Shown: one piece after another, positions 8,354-16,602 of the stretch
Numbering within the stretch: position 1 is the stretch's first letter
Layout of the letters: each line of letters begins with the position of its first letter
Assembly: GCF_036607905.1 (NCBI RefSeq)
Contig: NZ_CP144555.1
Span: 310,001 to 374,000, forward strand
Direction: 5' to 3'
Origin: Streptomyces sp. SCSIO 75703
Lineage (GTDB): Bacteria; Actinomycetota; Actinomycetes; Streptomycetales; Streptomycetaceae
DNA length: 64,000 bases
Notes under the pieces: model-generated
Seen by the model: only the letters and a program-made list of their open reading frames with translations
The model's database searches: none
What the model was told of the DNA's origin: nothing
Program-made: the position numbers and the translations under genes

Positions 8354-9259
8354 TCAGTGGGCGAGGGCCCGGCGGTGGTCGGCGACGGTCCGGGTCGCCT
8401 GGAGCCAGCGGTCCATGAGCGGGGTGACCTCTCCCCCGCGCTTCCACAACAGCGTGGCCTGCATGGGGCGCAGCCATTCCGGGGGGTCCAGCAGGGCGAC
8501 GGAGTCGCTGCGGCCGGCCAGGCGCCGGGTGACGGGCGCGACGCCCAGTCCGGCGGCGACGAAGGCGACGGCGGTCTGCGGGGTGGACACTTCGAGGACG
8601 TCGAAGGTCTCGTCGCCGGAAAGGGCCTTCTCCGCGACCTCCGGCATGCCGGAGAACGCCGGAATGCGGGAGGGGAGAATCCACCGGCCCCACCCCTTTC
8701 CGTCCGGATGGGATTCGGCGGCACGGTAACGTGGCACGGCGAGCTTGAGGTCGATGTCGATAATCGGGTACCAGTCGCAGGTGGCCTCGACGAATCCCGC
8801 GAATTGTGTGGCGCCGAAAGGAATGCAGCCCATGTCCAGTTCCCCGGAGAGCACGCGCTGCACGATGACGTCCGGGGTCACGTCCACCAGGCTGACCCGG
8901 GCCCTGGGCGCCTGGTCGAGGAACTCGGCCAGCACGTCGGCGATGATCTCGTTGATCACCATGGGCTCGACGCCGATGTAGAGGTCGCCGATCGCGCCCC
9001 CGCCCATGAGCCGCAGCGTCTCCACGACCCGCTTGCGGTCGGCTATCAGGCGCTCCGCCTTGGAGAGGAGGTGCAGCCCGGCCTGCGTGGGACGGACGCC
9101 CTTGGCGGTCCGCTCCAGCAGGCTCACCCCCACCTCCCGCTCCAGCTTGGTGATGGCGTGGCTCAGCGGCGGCTGGGTCATGTGCAGGTTCTTGGCGGCC
9201 TGCGAAACGGAACCGGCGGCGACGACGGCTCCGAAGTACTCGAGCTGGCGAAAATCCAT
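8354..9259 (-). CDS. LysR family transcriptional regulator
   Basis: A 301-residue LysR-type regulator of standard length. The N-terminal winged helix-turn-helix starts MDFRQLEYFGAVVAAGSVSQ and contains LHMTQPPLSHAITKLE as recognition helix; residues from about 90 to 295 form the periplasmic-binding-like effector domain. It lies directly upstream of and parallel to the catabolic operon, so it is the likely pathway regulator, unusually not divergent. AGAAGGT precedes the ATG. Upstream, ATGTCA repeats at 9269-9274 and 9288-9293 with a related ATGTAC at 9298-9303 may be an autoregulatory site. Confidence 0.9.
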   Translation of the reverse strand: MDFRQLEYFGAVVAAGSVSQAAKNLHMTQPPLSHAITKLEREVGVSLLERTAKGVRPTQAGLHLLSKAERLIADRKRVVETLRLMGGGAIGDLYIGVEPMVINEIIADVLAEFLDQAPRARVSLVDVTPDVIVQRVLSGELDMGCIPFGATQFAGFVEATCDWYPIIDIDLKLAVPRYRAAESHPDGKGWGRWILPSRIPAFSGMPEVAEKALSGDETFDVLEVSTPQTAVAFVAAGLGVAPVTRRLAGRSDSVALLDPPEWLRPMQATLLWKRGGEVTPLMDRWLQATRTVADHRRALAH

Positions 9260-9541
9260 ACCTTCTGAATGTCATGACTTCTCAGGCATGTCAATGCATG
9301 TACTGAGCAGGGGGAAGGAGGGCCTGGATCGTGCTGATGACGGACGGCGAGAACACCGCCGGCACCCAGCGGCCGGTTCACGGCCGTCCCGCCCGGCTCA
9401 CCGAGCGGCCCCCTCGCTCCGGGTGAAGGCGTTCCCTGCGACCGTGCCGCGTCAAGTCCCTGTTCACCGCGGGGGCCGGCAGGGGTCAGCGGGCGCCCCG
9501 GCGCTCCCCGGCACGCCGCGGGGGTCGCCGGGGCGGGGCCG

Positions 9542-10411
9542 TCACGCCGGTTCGACGGGCAGCCACAGTTCGCAGGTGGCGGTGGTGAAGTCCGCGGCGC
9601 GTTCGAGGACGGCGACGATCGACGGACCGGGGCGCAGGCGCCACGGGTTGGAGGGGAACCACTCGGACGCCGTCGCCGCCCAGGTCTCCTGGAGGGCCCG
9701 CGGGTGGGGTCCGGAGCTGCGGAAGACGGCCCACCGGCCGGCCTCCACCGCGAGGGCGTCGAGGTCGTCGGGGACCGGCGTCCGCCCGGTGACCGCGACC
9801 CCGTGCAGGTAGGTCAGTTCGCTGCCCTCCGGGGCGTCCGGCGCGAGTCCGTCGGTGACCTGGAGCAGCCCCGCCGGGTCGGTGTCGCCGAGGGCCTTCA
9901 GCCGGTCGTGCTCGCCCGGCGGCAGGCCGGTGACGTGCCGCCGGATGTGGGGGTTGACGCCCTCGTGGACCAGCGGGACGCGGGCCGCGTGTCCGATCAG
10001 GCGGAAGGCGGGGCGGTCGACGACGCGGGTGTGCATGGGGGTGCTCCCTTCGACGGTCAGGCGGAACCTGAGCCGGGGTTGTGTGCGCAGGGGGCCTCCG
10101 TCGCGGCGCACGTCACCGGGGGCGGCGCCGTGGACGGCGCGGAACGCGCGTCCGAACGCCTCGGTCGAGCCGTATCCGTGCCGGACCGCGATGTCCAGCA
10201 GCGGCTCCCCGCCCCGGACGACCTCGGCGGCGGCGACGGTCATGCGCCGCCGGCGCACGTACTCCGAGAGCGGCATGCCCGCCAGCGAGGAGAACATCCG
10301 GCGCAGGTGGTACTCGGTCGTGCCGAGCGACCTGGCCGCTTCGTGGACGTCCAGTTCCCCGGCGAGGTGGTCCTCGACGAGGCCGACGAGCCGGTTCAGT
10401 GCCGCGATCAC
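9542..10411 (-). CDS. AraC family regulator with GyrI-like effector domain
   Basis: 289 residues. Two AraC-type helix-turn-helix units occupy about residues 5-105 (LDVHEAARSLGTTEYHLRRM and LLDIAVRHGYGSTEAFGRAF). The remaining part is a GyrI-like (Rob C-terminal/SBM) ligand domain starting TRVVDRPAFRLIGHAARVPL and ending ATCELWLPVEP. Such proteins sense small hydrophobic compounds or drugs. It diverges from a MerR regulator that carries the same class of effector domain, with 194 bp between their starts. No target transporter is adjacent. Confidence 0.88.
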   Translation of the reverse strand: MIAALNRLVGLVEDHLAGELDVHEAARSLGTTEYHLRRMFSSLAGMPLSEYVRRRRMTVAAAEVVRGGEPLLDIAVRHGYGSTEAFGRAFRAVHGAAPGDVRRDGGPLRTQPRLRFRLTVEGSTPMHTRVVDRPAFRLIGHAARVPLVHEGVNPHIRRHVTGLPPGEHDRLKALGDTDPAGLLQVTDGLAPDAPEGSELTYLHGVAVTGRTPVPDDLDALAVEAGRWAVFRSSGPHPRALQETWAATASEWFPSNPWRLRPGPSIVAVLERAADFTTATCELWLPVEPA

Positions 10412-10564
10412 GGGGCCTCCTTCCGCCTCGACCCTCTCAGGGGGCGCTCCGTCCGCACCCGATTCCCCCGGTCCGGTCCGATCGGCCCCGCCGCGCCGCG
10501 ACCTCGCGTGTCCCCTGACGTCTCGTGTCGCGGGGGACGGCCGCCGGCCGGCGGGGTGGTTTCC

Positions 10565-10595
10565 TTGACCCTCACACCGTGTCAGGCGCTGAAGT
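10565..10595 (+). promoter_or_regulatory. MerR-type promoter with dyad between -35 and -10
   Basis: A -35 like TTGACC (10565-10570) and a weak -10 like TGAAGT (10590-10595) are 19 bp apart, the long spacer typical of MerR-controlled promoters. The spacer contains the dyad CCTCACACCGTGTCAGG (10570-10586), with arms CCT-n-ACAC and GTGT-n-AGG. The start codon of the MerR gene follows 10 bp after the -10, so the transcript would be leaderless or nearly so and probably autoregulated. Confidence 0.6.
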
Positions 10596-10605
10596 CGGAG
10601 ACACC

Positions 10606-11427
10606 ATGTTCACCATCGGAGACTTCGCCCGGCACGGGCGCGTGTCGGTCCGGATGCTGCGGCACTACGACGCGACCGGACTGCTGCGCCCCGCCCACGT
10701 CGACCCCGTCACCGGCTACCGCCGCTACACGGCCGCGCAGCTCTCCCGGCTGCACCGCGTCATCGCGCTCAAGGACCTCGGCTTCACCCTCCGGCAGGTG
10801 CGGGACATCATCGAGGAGCGCGTCACGCCCGGGGAACTGCGCGGCATGCTGCGGCTGCGGCGGGCCGAGCTGGAGACCGCCATGGAGACGGCGGCCCTGC
10901 GGCTGGCGGGGGTCGAGGCGAGGCTCCGAGCGATCGAGAGCGAGGGGCACATGCCCACGAACGACGTCGTCCTCAAGAGCGTCCCCGCCCTGCGGGTGGC
11001 GGAGCTGACGGCCACCGCCGCGAGCTTCGCGCCCGAGGCGGTCGGCCTGGTGGCCGGACCGCTCTACGACGAGCTGTTCCGGCTCCTCGAGGCGGCGGGA
11101 GTCACGCCCGCCGGCCCCGGGGTCGCCTCCTACGAGGACGCCCCGGAGGGCGACGGACGCATCGTCGTCCACGCCGCCGTCCAGGTCGCGGCCCCCTTGC
11201 GGGAGGGGCCGTTCCGGGTGCTCGATCTGCCGCCCCTGGAGCGGGCGGCGACCATCGTGCACCACGGCCCGATGGAGGCCGTGCTGCCCACCGTCCAGGC
11301 CCTGGCCCACTGGATCGACGCGAACGGCCACCGCTCGACCGGCCACCCTCGGGAGATCAGCCTCGGGTGCCCGCCGGACCGGGACGAGTGGGTCACGGAA
11401 CTCCAGGTCCCGGTCGTCCGCGCCTGA
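10606..11427 (+). CDS. MerR family regulator with GyrI-like effector domain
   Basis: 273 residues. The N-terminus MFTIGDFARHGRVSVRMLRH is a textbook MerR DNA-binding start, with YYDATGLL-type wing and YRRYTAAQL; a coiled helix follows (about 75-120). The C-terminal 150 residues form a GyrI-like domain, as in BltR/TipA-type multidrug sensors. Start 10606 was chosen because the MerR fold begins exactly there; the longer reading adds 27 residues of promoter DNA. It is divergent from the AraC-GyrI gene. Confidence 0.9.
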   Translation: MFTIGDFARHGRVSVRMLRHYDATGLLRPAHVDPVTGYRRYTAAQLSRLHRVIALKDLGFTLRQVRDIIEERVTPGELRGMLRLRRAELETAMETAALRLAGVEARLRAIESEGHMPTNDVVLKSVPALRVAELTATAASFAPEAVGLVAGPLYDELFRLLEAAGVTPAGPGVASYEDAPEGDGRIVVHAAVQVAAPLREGPFRVLDLPPLERAATIVHHGPMEAVLPTVQALAHWIDANGHRSTGHPREISLGCPPDRDEWVTELQVPVVRA

Positions 11428-11717
11428 GGGGCGTCAGACGGCCGACGACACCGGTCACGGTGAAACGCCCGCCGACCACGACCGAGCGGCCATTAGCACA
11501 ACTCCCGGACACGTACTGGAAAATTCCATTGAACGCCACGACGATGACCGATAAAGGTTCCACAGGGAATTCGCCATTCCATCGGACCGATTGGCAAGAA
11601 GACCACCGCAGGACGAATAAGACGCCCTCGCATTCATCTTTGGCCGAGAAATACGCTCCCGGCGGGACACCGCGCGTGCCAGGGTGAAGGCTCCTGATCA
11701 ACAGGGAAAGGGAAGAA

Positions 11718-12089
11718 ATGAAGCTGCCCGTACGTCACTCCGTCGGCGTCGCCGCCGCCGCCCTGGCGGCACTGGTCGCCACGGCCGTACCCGTCGGGAC
11801 CGCAGCCGCCTCGGAGGCCGGCGCCCTGATCCACCGCACCTCCTGTACCGAGCGCGCCTTCCTCACGATCCACAACAACAACGGCCGTGACCTCCTGTGC
11901 TTCGCCAACGCCGGTTTCATGCCGGTCGCCATCTACGGAGTCAACTGGGTTGAATCCGGAAACAACGTGGTGACCCTCGAATACCAGAAGGACGCGGGCA
12001 ACTCCAGAATCGATACCGTCACCCTCCAGAAGTGGACCGCGTGGAATCCCGGTCACGTGCACCGGGTCATGTCGATCCGCATTCACTGA
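11718..12089 (+). CDS. Secreted beta/gamma-crystallin-like (killer toxin-like) protein
   Basis: A 123-residue exported protein. Residues 1 to about 32 form a signal peptide (KLPVRHSV, then an Ala/Val-rich core, ending around AAASEAG). The mature part has two Cys and the pattern LLCFANAGF, IYGVNWVESGNNVVTLEYQ, which resembles the beta/gamma-crystallin-like fold of Streptomyces killer-toxin-like proteins. Function is inferred only; it could be a small extracellular antimicrobial or stress protein. GGGAAAGGGAAGAA gives a weak purine-rich ribosome site. The 290 bp upstream are clearly less GC-rich than the surroundings. Confidence 0.6.
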   Translation: MKLPVRHSVGVAAAALAALVATAVPVGTAAASEAGALIHRTSCTERAFLTIHNNNGRDLLCFANAGFMPVAIYGVNWVESGNNVVTLEYQKDAGNSRIDTVTLQKWTAWNPGHVHRVMSIRIH

Positions 12090-12103
12090 GGCCGGAGACT
12101 GTC

Positions 12104-12140
12104 AACGGGGGCACCCCGCGGGGTGCCCCCGTTCTTCTTT
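12104..12140 (+). terminator. Strong rho-independent-like terminator
   Basis: A 30-nt perfect inverted repeat (12104-12133; arms AACGGGGGCACCCCG) is followed by TTCTTT. It lies 14 bp after the stop of the secreted crystallin-like gene. Confidence 0.85.
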
Positions 12141-12345
12141 CGCGGCGCGCGCGGCGCTTCCCGGGTGGTCCGCCCCGCGTCCGGCGCTCCCCGCGGGCAC
12201 GCGCGCGCGGCGCGGCCCGCGTGCCTGGTCCTCGGTCAACCGCGGCCCGAGGGGAACGTCACGGGGTGGTCACAGAGCAGCGTAGCCGGTGTCACCGCTC
12301 TGTCCGCTCTGGCATCGGTATGGCTGAGGGTGCGTCTAGTGTGGC

Positions 12346-12360
12346 TTTCCGTATCGGAAA
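12346..12360. promoter_or_regulatory. Dyad in the leader of the kinase gene
   Basis: TTTCCG-TAT-CGGAAA is a perfect dyad 14 bp before the kinase ATG and just after a -10-like TAGTGT (12337-12342). It could be an operator overlapping the transcription start. Confidence 0.4.
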
Positions 12361-12374
12361 CGTATGGGGGACAC

Positions 12375-14339
12375 ATGCGCAGCGAAGGTGCGGGCGGCCA
12401 CGGCGACGGGCCGGACATGGTGATCGCGGGCCGTTACCGGTTGCAGCGTCACCTCGGGCGGGGCGGCATGGGCGTCGTCTGGGAGGCCCTCGACACGAGC
12501 CTGGACCGGAAGGTGGCGGTGAAGGGGCTGCTGTACCCGGGGGCGGCGGACCCGGAGGCCCAGGCGAAGTGGGTGCAGAGGGCACGCCGCGAGGCGCAGG
12601 CCATCGCCCGGATCGGGCACCAGAACGTGGTCGCCGTGCACGACGTGATCGAGGACGGCAACCAGGTCTGGATCGTGATGGAGCTGCTCAACTCCCGCTC
12701 CCTGGCGGACCTGTTGCGCGAGCAGCGCCAGTTGTCCGTCCCGCACGCGGCGCGGATCGGCCTCCAGGTGCTGCGCGGGCTGGCCGCCGTGCACCAGTCC
12801 GGGGTCCTGCACCGTGACGTGAAGCCGCACAACATCCTGTTCCGCCCGGACGGGCGGGCGCTCCTCATGGACTTCGGGATCGCCACCTTCGAGGGCGCCA
12901 CGCAGGTCACCCGGTCCCACGAGATCATCGGCACGCCGCAGTACCTGGCACCGGAACTGCTCAGCCACACCCCGGACAACCCGCGTCCCGCGTCCACCGC
13001 CTCCGACCTGTGGGCGCTCGGGGTCACCCTGTACGAGATGGTCGAGGGCCGGCGTCCCTTCGACGGGGCCACGAGCTTCGAGATCTTCATCGCGGCGCGG
13101 GAGGCGCCGGCACCGCCCCCGAAGTACGCGGGGCCGCTTACCACGCTGATCGAGGCGCTCCTGCGGAAGGACCCGGCCGAACGGCCCGACGCCGCCGCGG
13201 CGGACCGGATGCTGCAGGCCGTCACGGACGACGCGGCCCTGGACACCCCGGCCGCGGTCTCCCCCGCCCCGAAGCCCGACCCGAAGCCCGCCCCGAAAGC
13301 GGTCCCGAAGCCGGCCCCGACGACGTCCGGAGCGCCCGGCACGGCGGGCGGGGCCGGCGACGCCGAGGGGGAGGGCCCGGCCGGACCGGCGTCCGGCGAG
13401 GCGAGACGGGGCAGACCCGCCGGGCGCGGGGACCGGTGGAAGGTGCCGGCGGCCGTCCTCTGCACGGCGCTGCTGGCGGGCGCGGCGTGGTTCACCTGGG
13501 AGAAGGTGAACGGCGGCTCCGGCACGGCCGGCGCGGGCGAGGGGACCGTGGCGGAGGACAGGAAGGGCGGCGCCCCGGCCGGCGGCCGGGACCGTGAGCT
13601 GCGGATCGGTGTCAAGAGGGACCAGCCCGGACTGAGCGTGGCGGTCGACGGCACGTACCGGGGCTTCGAGGTCGACCTCGCCAAGGAGATCGGCCGGGAG
13701 ATGGGGTACGAGGACGACCAGATCACGTTCGTGGAGGTCAACTCCGACAACCGCAGCGGCTACCTGGACACCGGCCGGGTCCACCTCGTGCTGGCCTCGT
13801 ACAGCATCAACGAGCAGCGGGAGAAGGAGGACGGGGTGCGGTTCGCCGGCCCCTACTACACCGCGCTCAAGGGCCTGCTGGTCCGCAAGAACCGGCCGTT
13901 CAACGACCTCAGCGACCTGAAGCGGACGAGCTGGGCCGAGATCTGCACCGCCCGGAACTCGGTCTACGAACCCTGGATCGAGAAACAGGGCCTCGGCGGC
14001 CAGATGACGCTGCGGGCGGGCTACGACGACTGCGTCAAGGCGTTGCTGGACCCGGACACCAACGTGTACGCGGTGGCGACCGACGACGTCATCGTCGCCG
14101 GGCTCGCCGCCAAGTACTCCGAGAAGACCAAGGCCCTGGACAGCTTCAAGGGTTCGGAGGGCTACGGCGTGGCGATGAAGGCCGGCGACCGGGAGCTGCA
14201 CGGCAAGGTGTGCTCGGCCCTGGCCGCCATCACGGCGAAGCCCTCCGGGCAGCCCTCGCGCTGGGCCGGTGTCTACGCCCGCCACCTCAAGCCCTTGATG
14301 GGCGACTCCGGCCCGGAACCGGACCTCACGTCCTGCTGA
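12375..14339 (+). CDS. Transmembrane Ser/Thr kinase with extracellular solute-binding domain
   Basis: 654 residues. Residues 20-285 are a complete Hanks-type kinase: GRGGMG loop, K50, HRDVKPHN (HRD 146-148), DFG 166-168. A Pro/Lys/Ala-rich linker (about 295-350) leads to one membrane helix near 356-374 (AAVLCTALLAGAAWF). The outer 270 residues form a family 3 solute-binding domain, as in glutamine or polar amino-acid receptors (LRIGVKRDQPGLSV, GFEVDLAKEIG). It should therefore sense an extracellular amino acid-like ligand and phosphorylate cytosolic proteins on Ser/Thr. The ATG at 12375 follows GGGGGAC; the longer reading upstream crosses the promoter. Convergent with efeU. Confidence 0.9.
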   Translation: MRSEGAGGHGDGPDMVIAGRYRLQRHLGRGGMGVVWEALDTSLDRKVAVKGLLYPGAADPEAQAKWVQRARREAQAIARIGHQNVVAVHDVIEDGNQVWIVMELLNSRSLADLLREQRQLSVPHAARIGLQVLRGLAAVHQSGVLHRDVKPHNILFRPDGRALLMDFGIATFEGATQVTRSHEIIGTPQYLAPELLSHTPDNPRPASTASDLWALGVTLYEMVEGRRPFDGATSFEIFIAAREAPAPPPKYAGPLTTLIEALLRKDPAERPDAAAADRMLQAVTDDAALDTPAAVSPAPKPDPKPAPKAVPKPAPTTSGAPGTAGGAGDAEGEGPAGPASGEARRGRPAGRGDRWKVPAAVLCTALLAGAAWFTWEKVNGGSGTAGAGEGTVAEDRKGGAPAGGRDRELRIGVKRDQPGLSVAVDGTYRGFEVDLAKEIGREMGYEDDQITFVEVNSDNRSGYLDTGRVHLVLASYSINEQREKEDGVRFAGPYYTALKGLLVRKNRPFNDLSDLKRTSWAEICTARNSVYEPWIEKQGLGGQMTLRAGYDDCVKALLDPDTNVYAVATDDVIVAGLAAKYSEKTKALDSFKGSEGYGVAMKAGDRELHGKVCSALAAITAKPSGQPSRWAGVYARHLKPLMGDSGPEPDLTSC

Positions 14340-14391
14340 TCCCGCCCCGGCCCGTCGCGGCGCCCGCTCCCCCGGGCGCCGTCGAAGCGCA

Positions 14392-14431
14392 CCGCCGGGG
14401 CCGGCCGTCGCCTCGGTGGCCGGCCCGGCGG
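14392..14431. terminator. Bidirectional terminator between kinase and efeU genes
   Basis: Inverted arms CCGCCGGGGCCGGCC and GGCCGGCCCGGCGG, with one bulged base and a loop of about 11 nt, lie between the convergent stops at 14339 and 14440. Confidence 0.6.
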
Positions 14432-14439
14432 GCGGGTGG

Positions 14440-15288
14440 TCAGCCGGTACTCGCCTCGTCCGCCGCCCGGCCCGCCGGGACGGCGGGGCGGCGGCGTTCG
14501 GGGGCGAGGAAGAACGCCATCACGGGGACCAGGTAGAGCAGCCAGACGACGACCTGGAGGACGGTCGGATCGGGCTGGAAGTTGAAGACGCCCTTGAGCA
14601 GGGTGCCGTACCAGGAGTCCGGCGGGACGGTGTCGCCGATGTCGAAGGCGAGGGTGTGCAGGCCGGGCAGGACGTCGCCCTCCTGGAGGTCGTGGACGCC
14701 GTACGCGAGGACGCCGGCCGCGACGACCACGAGCATGGCGCCCGTCCAGCGGAAGAACCCGGCGAGGTTGATCCGCACGGCGCCCTGGTAGAACAGCCGG
14801 CCCAGCACCACGGCGGTGGCGAGCCCGAGCAGCGCCCCGAGGAGCGGCCGGAGCCCGTCGCCGCCGGCCTGCACCGCCGTCCAGATGAACAGCGAGGTCT
14901 CCAGTCCCTCACGGCCCACGGCGAGGAACGAGGTGAGCACCAGCGCGCCGGTGCCGAGCGTGAGGGCCGCGTCGAGCTTGCCGCGCAGTTCGCTGGTGAG
15001 GTGGCGGGCGGTGCGCCGCATCCAGAAGACCATCCACGTCACGAGGCCGACGGCGAGGACGGACAGGGAGCCGCCCAGGATCTCCTGCGCCCGGAAGGTG
15101 AGGGTCGACGAGCCGAACTGCAACAGGGCGCCGAAGGCGAGCGAGAGCGCGACGGCGATGCCGACACCCGCCCACACGGGCGGCAGCCGGTGCCGGTTGC
15201 CGGTCTTGACGAGGTAGGCGACGAGGATGCAGACGATGAGGCTCGCCTCCAGTCCCTCGCGCAGCCCGATCAGGTAGTTGGCGAACAC
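14440..15288 (-). CDS. efeU: Iron permease EfeU (FTR1 family)
   Basis: 282 residues, seven hydrophobic helices. Two REGLE motifs define the family: LIGLREGLEASL near the N-terminus and AVGREGLETSLF in the middle. These acidic motifs bind and pass Fe(III) across the membrane. It is the third gene of efeO-efeB-efeU, 49 bp after efeB. Translation begins at GTG 15288 behind AAAGGA. Acts with EfeO and EfeB as a ferrous/ferric uptake system. Confidence 0.92.
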   Translation of the reverse strand: MFANYLIGLREGLEASLIVCILVAYLVKTGNRHRLPPVWAGVGIAVALSLAFGALLQFGSSTLTFRAQEILGGSLSVLAVGLVTWMVFWMRRTARHLTSELRGKLDAALTLGTGALVLTSFLAVGREGLETSLFIWTAVQAGGDGLRPLLGALLGLATAVVLGRLFYQGAVRINLAGFFRWTGAMLVVVAAGVLAYGVHDLQEGDVLPGLHTLAFDIGDTVPPDSWYGTLLKGVFNFQPDPTVLQVVVWLLYLVPVMAFFLAPERRRPAVPAGRAADEASTG

Positions 15289-15337
15289 GCCGGTGGTCCT
15301 TTCTCCGGTCGGTACGGTGGCGGGGCGCCGCGGTGCG

Positions 15338-16573
15338 TCACGTGAACAGCGTCCGGCCCCACCAGTCGTCCGTGCCGCGGACGCCCGGCGGGATGGCGAA
15401 GAGTGCCGAACCCACGTGCTGGATGTACTCGTTGAGCGCGTCGGAGCGCGCCAGCCGGGTCTGGACGGGGAGGAACCCGGTGCGCGGATCGCGCTGGTAG
15501 GCGAGGAAGAACAGGCCGGCCTCCAGGCGGCCGAGCCCGTCGGTGCCGTCGGTGAAGGAGTAGCCGCGCCGCAGGAGGGTCGCCCCGTCGTTGGAGTCGG
15601 GGTGCGCGAGCCGGACGTGCGCGTTCGGCTTCATCGCCTTGAGGAAGGGCTCGTCGTGCTCGCGGGGCCTGCCGACCGGGGCGCCCTCGCGCTTGTCCCG
15701 GCCGAAGATGTCCTCCTGTTCCTGGAGCGGGGCGCGGTCCCAGGTCTCGATGTGCATCCGGATGCGGCGCGCCACCAGGTACGAGCCGCCGTCCATCCAG
15801 TCGGCCCCGTCCCGGGCCGTGGCCCAGACGTGCCGGTCGAGGGCGGCGTCGTCGGTGCCGGAGACGTTGCGGGTGCCGTCCTTGAACCCGAACAGGTTGC
15901 GCGGGGTGTGCGCGTCGGGCGTGGTGGAGGAGGTCTTGCCGAAGCCGAGCTGGGACCAGCGCACCGCGACGGTGCCGAAGCCGATGCGGGCGAGGTTGCG
16001 GATGGCGTGCACCGCGACCTGCGGGTCGTCGGCGCACGCCTGCACGCACAGGTCGCCGCCGCTGCGCGCCGGGTCGAGGTTGTCGCCGGGGAACCTCGGC
16101 AGGTCGACGAGGGCGCCGGGCCGCCGGCCGGCCAGGCCGAACCGGTCGTCGAAGAGGGAGGGTCCGAAGCCGACGGTGAGGGTCAGCCGGGACGGCGGGA
16201 GTCCGAGGGCCTCGCCGGTGTCGTCGGGCGGCGCCTCGGGGACGCCGCCGTCGGCGCCGTCGCCGACGGTGCGGCCCGCCGTCATGCGCTCGGCGGCCCG
16301 GGTCCAGTCCTTGAGCAGCCCGGCCAGTTCGGCGCGGTCCCGCGTCTTCACGTCGAACGCGGCGAAGTGCAGCCGGTCCTGTACGGGGGTGGCGATGCCG
16401 GCCTGGTGCCGGCCGTGGAAGGGGACGGCACCGCCGTCGCCGGAGCCGGTGCCCCGCCCGCCGGCCACGGCCGCGGCGCCGCCGGCGGTGGCGGCGCCGA
16501 GCGCGAGCCCGGCCCCGCCCCAGCCGAGCACCGCGCGGCGCGAGTAGGCGGGGTGTGACTGCTTGTCTTGCAT
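15338..16573 (-). CDS. efeB: EfeB, Tat-exported DyP-type heme peroxidase
   Basis: 411 residues. The N-terminus has a twin-arginine signal (SRRAVLGWGGAGLALG). The catalytic core shows the DyP motif GFKDGTRN (GxxDG) and later conserved LARRIRMHIETWDR-like and FLAYQRDP segments. EfeB oxidises Fe(II) outside the membrane or takes iron from heme for delivery to EfeU. The ATG at 16573 gives the correct Tat signal; a very long open frame upstream of it overlaps efeO and is not coding. 29 bp separate it from efeO. Confidence 0.92.
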   Translation of the reverse strand: MQDKQSHPAYSRRAVLGWGGAGLALGAATAGGAAAVAGGRGTGSGDGGAVPFHGRHQAGIATPVQDRLHFAAFDVKTRDRAELAGLLKDWTRAAERMTAGRTVGDGADGGVPEAPPDDTGEALGLPPSRLTLTVGFGPSLFDDRFGLAGRRPGALVDLPRFPGDNLDPARSGGDLCVQACADDPQVAVHAIRNLARIGFGTVAVRWSQLGFGKTSSTTPDAHTPRNLFGFKDGTRNVSGTDDAALDRHVWATARDGADWMDGGSYLVARRIRMHIETWDRAPLQEQEDIFGRDKREGAPVGRPREHDEPFLKAMKPNAHVRLAHPDSNDGATLLRRGYSFTDGTDGLGRLEAGLFFLAYQRDPRTGFLPVQTRLARSDALNEYIQHVGSALFAIPPGVRGTDDWWGRTLFT

Positions 16574-16602
16574 GCCCGTTCCCGTTCGTCTTCCCGCGCG
16601 CT

